Shown here piece by piece: positions 54,030-63,511 of a stretch of DNA of 64,000 nt. The DNA lies in NCBI RefSeq assembly GCF_020169515.1, contig NZ_JAHMHW010000010.1, positions 62,001 to 126,000 on the forward strand, given 5' to 3'. Positions within the stretch are counted from its first letter, which is position 1, and each line of letters opens with the position of its first letter. The notes under the pieces are model-generated. The model made no database searches. It saw only the letters and a program-made list of their open reading frames with translations, and was not told the origin of the DNA. The stretch is from Paenibacillus vietnamensis. Its GTDB lineage: Bacteria; Bacillota; Bacilli; Paenibacillales; Paenibacillaceae. The position numbers and the translations under genes were made by a program.

Positions 54030-54271
54030 GCTTGTTCTCCACCTGATGCTAATACGTATGACTTTTCGCTGTGGTTAACAATCTCAACTATGTTACCAAT
54101 ATCACATTCTAAAACGTAACAAATCTTTACAAGCACTTCCATCGAAACAAATTCGTTGTTCGAAAGCTTTGTTAACGTGTTAGGACTGATTCCTGTCCGT
54201 TTCCGTAATTCTGTTTTCTTCATGCCTTTATCGATTAACAGTTTGAATAGTTTGTTATAGGATACGGCCAA
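54026..54271 (-). CDS. Xre-family helix-turn-helix regulator of the BREX operon
   Basis: An 81-residue single-domain regulator. The TTG at 54271 was chosen as start: GAGGTG lies 7 bases before it and the protein then begins (M)AVSYNKLFKLLIDKGMKKTE, the usual opening of this Xre type. The helix-turn-helix is TELRKRTGISPNTLTKLSNN. It is the first gene of the BREX operon and overlaps brxA. With the inverted repeat directly upstream it probably regulates its own operon, a way to keep BREX dosage balanced; that is inference. Confidence 0.85.
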   Translation of the reverse strand: MAVSYNKLFKLLIDKGMKKTELRKRTGISPNTLTKLSNNEFVSMEVLVKICYVLECDIGNIVEIVNHSEKSYVLASGGEQA

Positions 54272-54285
54272 AATTAAACACCTCA

Positions 54286-54312
54286 ATTACATGCATTTAA
54301 GCTACATGTAAT
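54286..54312. promoter_or_regulatory. inverted repeat before the BREX operon, probable Xre operator
   Basis: ATTACATG (54286-54293) and CATGTAAT (54305-54312) form a perfect 8-base dyad with an 11-base centre, 15 bases upstream of the TTG start of the Xre gene. A further A/T-rich dyad (ATACGATCTT and AAGATGTAT, about 54328-54350) overlaps the likely promoter region, where TATAAA and TATCCT are candidate -10 boxes. Confidence 0.5.
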
Positions 54313-54390
54313 AGGATAGCATATTTTATACGATCTTATACAAGATGTATAATAAATTGCGATTTTTTCTTTAAAACAAGTGACTCTTTA

Positions 54391-54969
54391 TTAACGCGGC
54401 GAAAAACCTCCACCAAAAACCTCACGCTTATGATAATGCTTGAATCTCCTGCACACTTCGTTGCTTGCTGTCGGTAAACTAAACGTCTGACACCGACCTT
54501 TTATGTAAAAATCACAATTTCCGCAATTGCGATAATCATGATTGGTTCTATAAATCCCTTTGGCTTTCTTCACATCTGAGAAGTCACTTTCTGCTTTCTG
54601 TTGTGGCGTCGGCTTTGTCTTTTGCTGCGGCTTATCTTGCTGTTTACCCGAAGTATGTTCTTTCTTTTTAGGAGCGACAATGGTTTTGACAGGCGAGCTT
54701 TTTCCAGAATGTCGAATTTTAATGTTGCTTTTAAGCTCAAATGAATTAGCAAGCGGCAGCACGAGACGCTCCCAACCGGAATCATCGATATGATCACCTT
54801 TTATAACGTGATCCAGCTTGCATACATTACAGTTATATAGGTTTGTTGGGCGTTCAATTGGAGTCTGTTTCATCTGATAGTACCAAGTCGCTTGCTTCCG
54901 TACGAGCTGAAGAGAAGAACCGCAAACCAGACAGCGCTTATTCGTGTCACAGAGTGCATACTTCTTCAT
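54391..54969 (-). CDS. Cys-rich protein with two zinc-ribbon-like ends
   Basis: A 192-residue hypothetical protein. The N-terminal 60 residues have two Cys pairs (CLVCGSS and CNVCKLDH) that would form one zinc ribbon. A low-complexity K/Q/P-rich linker follows (about 100-130: GKQQDKPQQKTKPTPQQKAE). The C-terminal 50 residues have four more Cys (CGNC at about 155, then C and C near 164-176) with NCGNCDFYIKGRCQTFSLP. It may be a nucleic-acid-binding accessory protein. It is transcribed alone, between BREX and the divergent exonuclease gene; whether it serves BREX is unknown. Confidence 0.6.
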   Translation of the reverse strand: MKKYALCDTNKRCLVCGSSLQLVRKQATWYYQMKQTPIERPTNLYNCNVCKLDHVIKGDHIDDSGWERLVLPLANSFELKSNIKIRHSGKSSPVKTIVAPKKKEHTSGKQQDKPQQKTKPTPQQKAESDFSDVKKAKGIYRTNHDYRNCGNCDFYIKGRCQTFSLPTASNEVCRRFKHYHKREVFGGGFSPR

Positions 54970-55152
54970 AGAATCGCCTCCATCAGCATCCCTTTGTCAT
55001 CATCATATCGTAAAATTCAGACAGCAGAATGTCAGGAAACACCTGTTCTACTAATCGTTTTATTCATTCGAACAAACGTTCCATGACACCCACTTGTCAT
55101 TCTCCTCTGCTATCCTTACCATATGAATGAATTTTCCGGAGGAGGGTTTCTG

Positions 55153-55815
55153 ATGCAATACATAGTCTATGACATGGAGTTTACAGTAATCCGAAATCGA
55201 CAACAGTACACGGCTGACATTTTGGAGATTGGCGCCATTAAGCTAAGTGACGATAGCGGTCAGCTGGAGATGGTCGATTTATTTCACACTCATGTGCGGC
55301 CTACTACTCATAAAGTCATATCGCCGCTAACGACTGAATTCACTGGCATTACACAGGAGCACGCCGACAAGGCTCCTTCCTTTAGTGAGGCTGCCTCAGA
55401 CTTCCAGTCATGGATGGGTGACGATCCCTACTATCTATGCTCCTGGGGACCGGACGATAAGCAGCAGCTGATAAGACACTGTAAGATGCATAAGTTTGAT
55501 TTGAACTGGATCCAAAACTACAATGACATTCAATTAGCCTTCACTCGGCTCCAGGGTGGAGAATATCACCAGCGATGGGGGCTTAAGAAGGCGCTCGTAG
55601 CAAAGGAACTCCCCTTTATCGGCAATCATCATAATGCTTTGGATGATGCGTTTAATACCGCCAAGCTCTTCAAACTCATATTCCCTCATATCCGCCTGGA
55701 GCAAAATAACGCTGCCGCGGAACCGATTTTTACTACTTCCCTGGTCTACACGACGGGACATGAGAAGAACAATCCCTTCGGGCAATTGGCTCATCTATTT
55801 CAAATCGCTACTTAA
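55153..55815 (+). CDS. DEDD-type 3'-5' exonuclease (KapD/ERI1-like)
   Basis: A 220-residue exonuclease of the DnaQ-like superfamily. The ATG at 55153 follows GGAGGAGGG at 6 bases, a much better start than 55123. Motif I is VYDMEFT, motif II ADKAPSFSEAASDFQSWM with PYYLCSWGPDDKQQL, and motif III is NHHNALDDAFNTAKLF, the H-x(4)-D form, so it is a DEDDh enzyme. Such proteins trim RNA or DNA 3' ends; KapD inhibits sporulation in Bacillus. It is the only plus-strand gene between 4.5 kb and the right edge, divergent from the Cys-rich gene. Its role in the island is unclear. Confidence 0.88.
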   Translation: MQYIVYDMEFTVIRNRQQYTADILEIGAIKLSDDSGQLEMVDLFHTHVRPTTHKVISPLTTEFTGITQEHADKAPSFSEAASDFQSWMGDDPYYLCSWGPDDKQQLIRHCKMHKFDLNWIQNYNDIQLAFTRLQGGEYHQRWGLKKALVAKELPFIGNHHNALDDAFNTAKLFKLIFPHIRLEQNNAAAEPIFTTSLVYTTGHEKNNPFGQLAHLFQIAT

Positions 55816-55831
55816 TGCTCTCAACTTGATA

Positions 55832-55857
55832 TGGACTGTCCCACTATGGACAGTCCA
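55832..55857. terminator. hairpin between convergent genes
   Basis: TGGACTGTCC (55832-55841) pairs perfectly with GGACAGTCCA (55848-55857) around a 6-base loop, 17 bases after the exonuclease stop and 45 before the convergent gene's stop. The following T content is low on both strands, so it may act only partly as a terminator. Confidence 0.6.
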
Positions 55858-55902
55858 ATTACCATTTGACGCTTACATTTCAAGCTTGATTATCCATTCT
55901 TA

Positions 55903-57246
55903 TTAAGAAGCGTCAACTTGAACCATTAACACCTTGAAGGTTTCGTTCTTACCTGACCCTAGCCTCAAGAAAGGCTGCCAGTTCAACCGATAACGGCCTT
56001 TAATCGTTATTACTTCTTCTCGTAAGTGAGTTGTTCCTCCAGATGCCCCTCTCCAGGAAAGACGCCCATGAATTTCACGTCCCTGATGAATTCGAAAATC
56101 TTCATCTACGGTACCCGATCGGCTCGGTTTCTCCCAATAGGAATGATCATTGGTAATCAGAACGGCATAACCCTTTACGCCAGGTCTGCTTTTCAGCGCC
56201 TTCTCAAGCTTCTCTACATCTTTCCAAAAGTCATAACGGGAAATATCATGAGCAGCTTGATTTTTGAGATGAATACTTTTGCCATTATACTCGGATTGAA
56301 GCAGGGCCGTTTTACATCGAACTTCAACAGCAAGCTGCTCCATCCCTTTGTCCGCCCATACATCGATTTTAAATGGTCCAAAGGTGCGGTTGGTCTCTAC
56401 TCTGTACCCGCTGTTACTCAGAACCTGAGATAACTTGTGCTGCAGATCAATTTGAGACAGAGGAATATCTTGAATGGCACAAATATAGTTCAGGAGATCT
56501 GATACGTGCGAGTTGCCGACTTCAATTACATTGCTCGGATCTTCAGTCTCCCGAACTAAACAAATTTGAACGGCTTCTGGAATGCTCGATTCCTGAACAG
56601 CAGCCGAATGAACATGTACTATAAGTGCTCTTATAGTACCTTGAGCCGAATGATCGAGAATGCTGTAATCCAACCATTCCATCTCGTATTGTCCTTTTAT
56701 GGCAATCGCGGCTTCACGACCTTTCATCGTACCCGCTCCAGCCCTCTCTCCCCATGACAACAAGCCGTGAATTCGCCTGCCTTGATGGATGCGAAACTCC
56801 TGATCCACTGTAGCTCTCGTCACAAGAGGCTCAGCGTAGTATGAGACATCGTTAGTCAGTAAAACCAAGTATCCCTCGGCAGCTAATTCATTTCCGACGA
56901 TCGCTTCCAACCTCTGAAGGTCCTTGAGAATATCATATCGTCCAATATCATGAGCTCCTTGGTTAAGAAGCGAGAATTCTTCGTCCCCCACGTTGCATTG
57001 GAAAGCCTTCATCTTATACTTCAATTCGATGGCGACCTTCTGTCCATTCTTCTCCGCCAGTACGTCGATATAAGTCCGCTGGCCGTTATTCAACTCGATG
57101 CGGCGTTCCAGACGAATCTCATACTGGTAAAGCTCTCGCAGCTCCCAAGCAAGCGCATGTTGGAAATCGGCCTCATTATGGAAGATCGGCCTTTTATTCG
57201 CCAAGGCTTGCAAAACAGCTTGAATATCCATATTTCTCTGCACCAT
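55903..57246 (-). CDS. protein with two tandem PD-(D/E)XK-like nuclease domains
   Basis: A 447-residue protein built of two copies of one domain. Copy 1 (about residues 20-190) has Asp61 and Glu74-x-Lys76 in YIDVLAEKNGQKVAIELKYK, a standard nuclease site. Copy 2 (about 260-430) has Asp295 but Glu308-x-Arg310 (IDVWADKGMEQLAVEVR), so the usual Lys is replaced. Both share NQxAHDIxRYD, LLTND-x-SYY/W and FRIHQGRxIHGxLSW. I recognise no named family. The frame is open further 5', but GGGAG precedes the ATG at 57246, 23 bases after the AddA-like stop, so it is the last gene of that operon. Confidence 0.75.
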   Translation of the reverse strand: MVQRNMDIQAVLQALANKRPIFHNEADFQHALAWELRELYQYEIRLERRIELNNGQRTYIDVLAEKNGQKVAIELKYKMKAFQCNVGDEEFSLLNQGAHDIGRYDILKDLQRLEAIVGNELAAEGYLVLLTNDVSYYAEPLVTRATVDQEFRIHQGRRIHGLLSWGERAGAGTMKGREAAIAIKGQYEMEWLDYSILDHSAQGTIRALIVHVHSAAVQESSIPEAVQICLVRETEDPSNVIEVGNSHVSDLLNYICAIQDIPLSQIDLQHKLSQVLSNSGYRVETNRTFGPFKIDVWADKGMEQLAVEVRCKTALLQSEYNGKSIHLKNQAAHDISRYDFWKDVEKLEKALKSRPGVKGYAVLITNDHSYWEKPSRSGTVDEDFRIHQGREIHGRLSWRGASGGTTHLREEVITIKGRYRLNWQPFLRLGSGKNETFKVLMVQVDAS

Positions 57247-57269
57247 CCGTCTCCCGATACGGGTTCGCT

Positions 57270-60200
57270 TTATATTGTCACATACCGATTCGAATGCAAA
57301 AAGTAAAGCCCCGCTTCTTTCACCTTGCCGCCGACGCTTCTTTCCCACTCGTCCATGTAAGCGAGCACCTGCGCCTTGTAGAACTCGACTAAGCACTGCT
57401 CCTGTCCCAGTTCGTAATGGTCGGTTTTGTAATCGACGATCACCCAACCGTCCTCCTCTTCGAACACGAGGTCAATTACGCCACGGAGCAAAGCGGTTAT
57501 CGTTGATGCTGAGTCTTTACCTGAAACAGCTCGAGCAGTCATAAAAGAAAACTCATGGTAACAGCGCTTCGCTCTAACGCTTCTTGCCCATACAGGTGAT
57601 TCGGTAACCAGCCATGCAGTTTGATCCGCTTGTTCCAGCCACTTCTCCTCAACACCCTCTTCTTCTGCCGCTATACGGCAATAGATCTTCAAATCTTCCC
57701 TGTCCATTCCTTCTCCAAGCGCTTGCAGCAGACGATGAACGAGCGTACCGTAAGCCATTCCTTTGCCTTCCGCCGAACGCTGTAGCGACATCTCACTGTC
57801 AGACTTGGCGAGTCGCGTAACGCTGTCAAGTTGATAAGTAGGCTGCGCGGCGGCAGCCACTCCGCGAACCCGCTCATCCAGCGCTCCCAGTACATCAGGA
57901 GCAAATGAAAGCTCCTCTGCCGTAACGGGAGCTACCTGTGGAACATCCAGCTCTAACTGATGTTGAAGCGAGTCGCTCAGCGGGCTCCAAGGATCAATCG
58001 CCGGACGATCTGGATATTGACTAACTACGAGTAGCTGCTTGGCTCGGGTCGCCGCCACGTACAGCAGTCGTTCCTTCTCAGCATGCATATACAGTCGTTC
58101 AGTCTCCGCACGTTCCAGCCAGCCTGTCGGCTGAGCAATGATTTCTGTTGTATAAGTATCCTTAGGTTTGGTAATCGTAAAGTAACCCTGTGGAGGTTCG
58201 GACATTCGGTCCACATACTCGCTTGCATCGTGATCGACATTACCGCATGGACAAGCCAACAACACTACCGGAGCTTCCAATCCTTTCGCTTTATGCAAAT
58301 TCATGATTCGTACCGCAGTACCGCTTCCCGCGAACAGGCTTGCTGCTTCCATGCCGTCCTTCTCCGTCAGTTTGCCTAATCGTTCCGTTAGCGTTCTCCA
58401 ATATACAGCCGCTTCGGTTTCGCTTTGCAGTACTTCCAGCAGCTTGATAAGTGTGCCGCTCCGAATAGCACCTGCTGTTGCCGCTGCGGCAACCGGAACG
58501 ATTCCCATGTCATCCGTAATTCGAGTAAAAGCTGCAGCTGCCGGAAGCAGCCGAGTCCACTCCGCATACTGGCGAAGCTTGCAGAGCGCTTGTTCGACCC
58601 TGTTCCCCTTAGCAGTCAACAAGTCGCTTTCAACACTTGGGTAGAGCCGAATGTTGCCTCCCTCCTGGCGGTAATGGTACAAATCATCGTCACTTATTCC
58701 GAACAATATCCCGCGAAGTACGGCCAATAAAGCAACTTGATCGCTCGGGTCATTCAGCGCCTGCGCGAGAAGATGCAATGCCTCCAGCTCCTGAAGAACG
58801 CCCTGGCTTCCCGAAGTGTCGGATGACAGACCGTAGCTTTCTAGAAGCTGAGCATACAAGCTGATATATCTTCGAAAATGGAGTAAAATGAGAAAATCCC
58901 CCGGAACAGCCTGCCTCTGTGTCAGCCCCCCGTTCCTGCTTCTCTCTTGAATCTTTAGGTTTCCCGCACACGCCCAGGAGATGAACTGGGCCGTTCGTTC
59001 CGCATCGTACAATGAGATGTCTGCTTGGCGATCCCTCTCTTGCTTCGGAACGGTCAGCGTATAGACGCCATGCCAAGCCCTCTTGCCTAAGGGATTCGAT
59101 TGCTGCGTCAACATCGGCACAAATGCGGCTTGGCAATCAGATACAAGGATGCCCGGCTGGGCAAATTTGCTCTCGAACGCATAGTTGACATAATCCCCTA
59201 TGGCCTGTACAGAACGAAAGTTACGCGTTAACTGAAGCACTTCCCCTGCAGTGGTAATTCGTTCTTTCACAAAATTATACGTTGAAATGTCCGCCCTCCG
59301 AAACCGATAGACCGATTGCTTCGGATCGCCTACAACGAACAGAGAACCGGGGCGCGGCAGCTGTTTCCGCCAATCGGACTCTGAGCTGTCCGCTCCCGTC
59401 AACAGCATCATCATTTCCGCCTGGATCGGATCCGTATCTTGAAATTCATCGACGAACAGTTTTCTATAACGCCCTGCAAAATACTGCCGAACCGCAGGAT
59501 GAGAACGAAGCAGCTCAGCAGCTTTCATCAATAGATCTTGAAAGTTAAGCTTGCCCGCTTCCATCCGTTTCTCACGCGCGTAACGCACCGCCGGCAGAAC
59601 GAATGCGATTACTTTGGGATGTACATATTCACGCCACTGCTGAAGGAAAGGCTTCAGCACCGCAGCCTGCCATTCTTGAAATTGCTCCTTGAAATATTTC
59701 GCCTTCTTGGCATCTGTCCATCGCTTCAATGTTGGCAATAACCCTCGATCGAACAGCTTGGCAAGCAGCAGCACATTCCTATCATCGTTCATATCTTTAG
59801 TTTCCATATGCCTGCGAGCTGCCCGAATGGCCTTTTGCAGTGCATCCCATTCCTTCTCGGGCTCCACTGTCGGTATATAAAGTTCCGCTTCCTCTACCAT
59901 AGGAAACAAAGTCACTCTAATTCGATCGAAGTCAGGCCGCTCGATGTGCTCGGTGAAAATCGCCACATCTTCGTACTCACAGACCCGGTTATATACAGCC
60001 CGCAGGTCTTCAATATCAATTTGCAGGGCGGCCAGCTCCTCCAGCACAGCCGCTTCGTCTCGTGCTTGCAGCTCTTGCACATACTCATCCCAGCTTCGTG
60101 CCTGGAGCTCCTCATCCTCCTGCTCCTCCATTTCACGGAAAGCAGGATCAAGCCCAGCTTCAATTGGCCGCTCTCGCAGTAGCTTACCACAGAACGAATG

Positions 60201-60527
60201 GATTGTACCGATAAAGCATTCTGGTACCTGACGCAGCGCGGCTTCCAATGCTTCTCTCCCTGAAGGGTTCTCTGCACGGGCAATCTCTTGTTCCAACTTG
60301 ATCCGGAATCGTGTGAGAAGCTCCGAGGCGGCCTTGTTTGTGAATGTAATCGCTGCAATATGCCGAGCTTCTGTCTTCCGCGCTTTTATCAAAGCGATCA
60401 TTCTGCCGACGATTGAAGTGGTTTTACCGGAGCCGGCTCCCGCTTCTACTAGAAATGTCGTATCCAACTCACTTACGATCCGATAACGAGCTTCCTCATC
60501 ATGCGCAATGGCCAGCTCCTTAAGCAA
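57270..60527 (-). CDS. AddA/RecB-like UvrD helicase-nuclease
   Basis: A 1085-residue superfamily 1 helicase with a C-terminal nuclease. Walker A is EAGAGSGKTTSI (28-39), Walker B FVDEFQDTDPIQ, then DPKQSVYRFRRADIS, LTRNFRS, and motif V/VI RIMNLHKAKGLEAPVVLL and LLYVAATRAKQLL. The last 70 residues are a PD-(D/E)XK domain with Asp1019 in GVIDLVF and Asp1032-x-Lys1034 in VDYKTD. The TTG start is spaced 9 bases from GGAGGTG, which lies inside the 3' end of the upstream AddB-like gene (8-base overlap). It is shorter than AddA (about 1230) and lies beside a WYL regulator, so it is probably not the housekeeping AddA. Confidence 0.87.
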   Translation of the reverse strand: MLKELAIAHDEEARYRIVSELDTTFLVEAGAGSGKTTSIVGRMIALIKARKTEARHIAAITFTNKAASELLTRFRIKLEQEIARAENPSGREALEAALRQVPECFIGTIHSFCGKLLRERPIEAGLDPAFREMEEQEDEELQARSWDEYVQELQARDEAAVLEELAALQIDIEDLRAVYNRVCEYEDVAIFTEHIERPDFDRIRVTLFPMVEEAELYIPTVEPEKEWDALQKAIRAARRHMETKDMNDDRNVLLLAKLFDRGLLPTLKRWTDAKKAKYFKEQFQEWQAAVLKPFLQQWREYVHPKVIAFVLPAVRYAREKRMEAGKLNFQDLLMKAAELLRSHPAVRQYFAGRYRKLFVDEFQDTDPIQAEMMMLLTGADSSESDWRKQLPRPGSLFVVGDPKQSVYRFRRADISTYNFVKERITTAGEVLQLTRNFRSVQAIGDYVNYAFESKFAQPGILVSDCQAAFVPMLTQQSNPLGKRAWHGVYTLTVPKQERDRQADISLYDAERTAQFISWACAGNLKIQERSRNGGLTQRQAVPGDFLILLHFRRYISLYAQLLESYGLSSDTSGSQGVLQELEALHLLAQALNDPSDQVALLAVLRGILFGISDDDLYHYRQEGGNIRLYPSVESDLLTAKGNRVEQALCKLRQYAEWTRLLPAAAAFTRITDDMGIVPVAAAATAGAIRSGTLIKLLEVLQSETEAAVYWRTLTERLGKLTEKDGMEAASLFAGSGTAVRIMNLHKAKGLEAPVVLLACPCGNVDHDASEYVDRMSEPPQGYFTITKPKDTYTTEIIAQPTGWLERAETERLYMHAEKERLLYVAATRAKQLLVVSQYPDRPAIDPWSPLSDSLQHQLELDVPQVAPVTAEELSFAPDVLGALDERVRGVAAAAQPTYQLDSVTRLAKSDSEMSLQRSAEGKGMAYGTLVHRLLQALGEGMDREDLKIYCRIAAEEEGVEEKWLEQADQTAWLVTESPVWARSVRAKRCYHEFSFMTARAVSGKDSASTITALLRGVIDLVFEEEDGWVIVDYKTDHYELGQEQCLVEFYKAQVLAYMDEWERSVGGKVKEAGLYFLHSNRYVTI

Positions 60528-63480
60528 AGCCCTTCACCTCCAATATCCGCCCAAGTGTTACAGCATTGCTAGGAGCGTCCCATTTCTCCTCGAACAGCTC
60601 CGCTTGCCCGCCGCAAGCCGCTTGATAATCACACCAGGTGCAGTTGTTCGCATCGCTGGTTGGCGGGAACAGTCCTTGCTTCATACTTTCCGTCATGACC
60701 TGAAGCACATCTGCTAATGACTCCCTTCGATTCTGTGAGCGACTGACCTCTTCACCCATCCCTCTCTCGGTAGGAAATACATAAGCAGATTCCGTTACCC
60801 GCGCTTCCGCGTCGAATCCAGATTCCCGCATCCATTGCTCAACTGCCATACCGTACAAAGGCAGTTGCAGCTGCGTTCCGCCAGAGAAGCATTCATGCTG
60901 CTTGAATTTGCGTGGATTGCCAGTCTTATAATCAAATATTTTGTAGCGATGAGGAGCAATTTGATCGACACGATCTACGAAACCTTTAACAGGGAGCATC
61001 CAATCCTCTCTTAGCTGCAGTAACAGCGGACTTTGATCATTATGCAATGGAAGCTCGGTGAAGACAGGAAGCGTTGACCTCCGTCGTTCATAGGCAAAAA
61101 AGATCTCTGCATCCTTCCGGATGCTTTCCGCCTCTTTCTGAAAAATATGCTCGCTTGGTGCAGGCACCCTCTCCGTGAAGCTTACAATTACTTCCTCTGT
61201 AATCCGACGCAGAGTCGTAAGATCGTGGATCACTGCACCTGCAGCTGCGGCATGAGCGGTATCGTTTGTATGCTGCCAATTATCCGCCGCGGTACGGCTA
61301 ATGACCTTCAACTGACTGATATAACGTTCGAATATATCATGCAGCAGGCTCCCACGCTGACTTGCATTCAACCATGCCGCTCGATCGTAGACGGCCACTT
61401 CTTTCGGATTTACGCCCAGCGTGTATTGGTAAAAGAACTGCAATGGACATCTTCCGTAACGTTCCAGCATACTCGCACTGAATGAGGAGCCGTTGCCCGC
61501 CTCTCCTGGTAACCTCAGCGGATAACGAGACGTATCTACGATGCCGTCATAAGACGAAATGCTGAGGTCTCGCCTCGCGTACTCCGCCCTGGCTCCCTCT
61601 TGAAGCCAAGGATAACAGGGGGATAGAAGGCGCTCGGCCGATGCAAGCCGAGAGTCTTCGCGGAGCATCGCTCCCAGCCATACCTCTAACGCATCGACAG
61701 CCGCACCGGAAGTTACTCCTACATAACGCATTGCGCGGCCCATCCATTGGTAAAGCTGCTCATAATCAGCATCCGGCTGATTTGTCCTTCGGCGAAAGAT
61801 CTGAAGCAGCTCATAAGCGGGCGTCTGCTCTTTCTGCTCAGACAAGTCATAGGAACAAAAACTCATAGTACATTGTCCGCGAATCATACCTACTCGGCTG
61901 TTTCGTTGACGAATTCGTTGTCCGGCGAGCTCTGAACTCACTGGAAGATCTCCACTGATCCTGACTCGCTCCTCGTCCAGCAAAACGGGATCCTGTCTCA
62001 TCGAAGGGGACCAACATGTCTCCGACATGCCGATGATATAGGAATAGGGACGGCCTGTTTGTCCTCCGGAGCTTAGTGAGGTCACCTGTATATGCCCTGG
62101 CTTTGGAAGCGCGACGGATTGGACTTTGATCGCTTTCAATTCTTCACGAATATATCGCAGCGCCATTTCCGGCTTCATCGTCAGCCCACCGGCTGTTCGT
62201 ATCTCTTGCTCCAGACTGCGCAAGGCGGCCGCAGCTTCAAAGTCCTCCTCTGACTGCAGTGCAGCGTACGTTTCAACAAAAGTGCACAACTCATTAACCA
62301 GCTTCTCGGGAGAGGTTAGAGCATTATCAATCGCACTCAGCAGCCTTTCAAATTGACGATGCAGTTCTTGCATGAGTGCAGCCTGCTCTACTGAAAGCTT
62401 GCCTGATTGCGCCAGCTTACCTAATAAAGCGTATCGATCTTTCCCCCATCCGATGCCGGCTTGCTCAATTGCTCGTATAATTTTGGACATTCCATCCTCT
62501 TCTATTTCAACATTTAGAAATCGGAGAATGCCTTGCTTCATGCCATACAGGATGTGATCTATTTGAAAACCGGACTCTAACCAATCCATAAAAAGCTTCG
62601 CAGCTTTCCCTGTACGTGTAATCCCGATCGGCAAGCCCTCTGCGAACGTGCATGGAATACCGTTTGATGTAACAGCTGTGTAGACGGCCGCGGCATTCAA
62701 GCTGTAATCGGAAGCGATAATCTCGACATGATCAAGCGGTATTTTCTGCTTCGCAATCCGCCTAAGTACCTCTCGAACCTCAGCCAAGGAGCCAGTCGCA
62801 TGAAAGAAATTTGCTGTCTCGCAAGGGAACAACGAATCGGGACTGGTAAAAACTGCTTCGTTGGCTAATGTCGTATAGTTTCCATTCGTTAACTTATGAA
62901 ACAGGCTTCTATGTAATCGGGAGTGGAGCACGCCTTCATCGACTGCGATGACATCTGTCGTTTGCGCAGGCTGCTCGATGACTTCATCAAGTCCCGCCCA
63001 ATCCATGAGTCCGCTGCCTGCCAGCCAATGTTCATAACGATGCAAAAGTTTCTTGATAAAACTCCCTTTAATCGCGTTCTCGAACAGTTCCGGGCTAAGC
63101 TCCGCCGCTTTGATACCGCATTCGCGAAGCTCGATTATCGCTTGATGAAACACATTCGTCAGTCCGTGAGTTAGAGCAATGCCGTTCAAATAGTTGTTTT
63201 CGGAGCGGCTTAATTCCTGAAGTAGTCTGCAGATGATCCATTTGGATTGCGCATTTGGAAGATAACGAAGCCCTTTCTTCGCGAGCAACAGCTTACTTCT
63301 CTCCAGCACCCAGCCTTCCAGCGTGCGCACCTCAACATTCAGCAAAGGGCCGAACCTTCTGCTCGCTTGCTCCAGCCACTGATGAGCCTCTGCATGACTG
63401 CCGGCAATGACCAACTTTCGTTGCAACGCATGATTCTGTATGAAGGTGTACAATTGCTGAATTTTCGCATTAGGCGTCAT
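60520..63480 (-). CDS. AddB-like PD-(D/E)XK nuclease with Fe-S cluster
   Basis: A 986-residue AddB-like protein. The N-terminal helicase-like part has a degenerate nucleotide site (IAGSHAEAHQWLEQ in place of GxxxxGKT), so it is not expected to be a motor. The nuclease is C-terminal: GFVDRVDQIAPHRYKIFDYKTGN supplies the Asp and Asp-x-Lys residues. The Fe-S staple is formed by the Cys of RYGRCPLQFFYQY and Cys947, Cys950 and Cys956 in NNCTWCDYQAACG. In AddAB the pair resects DNA ends. The gene overlaps the AddA-like gene by eight bases, giving a fixed pairing. Confidence 0.87.
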   Translation of the reverse strand: MTPNAKIQQLYTFIQNHALQRKLVIAGSHAEAHQWLEQASRRFGPLLNVEVRTLEGWVLERSKLLLAKKGLRYLPNAQSKWIICRLLQELSRSENNYLNGIALTHGLTNVFHQAIIELRECGIKAAELSPELFENAIKGSFIKKLLHRYEHWLAGSGLMDWAGLDEVIEQPAQTTDVIAVDEGVLHSRLHRSLFHKLTNGNYTTLANEAVFTSPDSLFPCETANFFHATGSLAEVREVLRRIAKQKIPLDHVEIIASDYSLNAAAVYTAVTSNGIPCTFAEGLPIGITRTGKAAKLFMDWLESGFQIDHILYGMKQGILRFLNVEIEEDGMSKIIRAIEQAGIGWGKDRYALLGKLAQSGKLSVEQAALMQELHRQFERLLSAIDNALTSPEKLVNELCTFVETYAALQSEEDFEAAAALRSLEQEIRTAGGLTMKPEMALRYIREELKAIKVQSVALPKPGHIQVTSLSSGGQTGRPYSYIIGMSETCWSPSMRQDPVLLDEERVRISGDLPVSSELAGQRIRQRNSRVGMIRGQCTMSFCSYDLSEQKEQTPAYELLQIFRRRTNQPDADYEQLYQWMGRAMRYVGVTSGAAVDALEVWLGAMLREDSRLASAERLLSPCYPWLQEGARAEYARRDLSISSYDGIVDTSRYPLRLPGEAGNGSSFSASMLERYGRCPLQFFYQYTLGVNPKEVAVYDRAAWLNASQRGSLLHDIFERYISQLKVISRTAADNWQHTNDTAHAAAAGAVIHDLTTLRRITEEVIVSFTERVPAPSEHIFQKEAESIRKDAEIFFAYERRRSTLPVFTELPLHNDQSPLLLQLREDWMLPVKGFVDRVDQIAPHRYKIFDYKTGNPRKFKQHECFSGGTQLQLPLYGMAVEQWMRESGFDAEARVTESAYVFPTERGMGEEVSRSQNRRESLADVLQVMTESMKQGLFPPTSDANNCTWCDYQAACGGQAELFEEKWDAPSNAVTLGRILEVKGFA

Positions 63481-63511
63481 CCAATGACCTCCAGACTGTC
63501 ATATTCATGCC

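Noticed and set aside
57246..57447. Extended N-terminus of the tandem nuclease protein
   Set aside because: The extra residues lie inside the AddA-like gene, are Arg/Gly-rich shadow sequence, and GGGAG precedes the later ATG.
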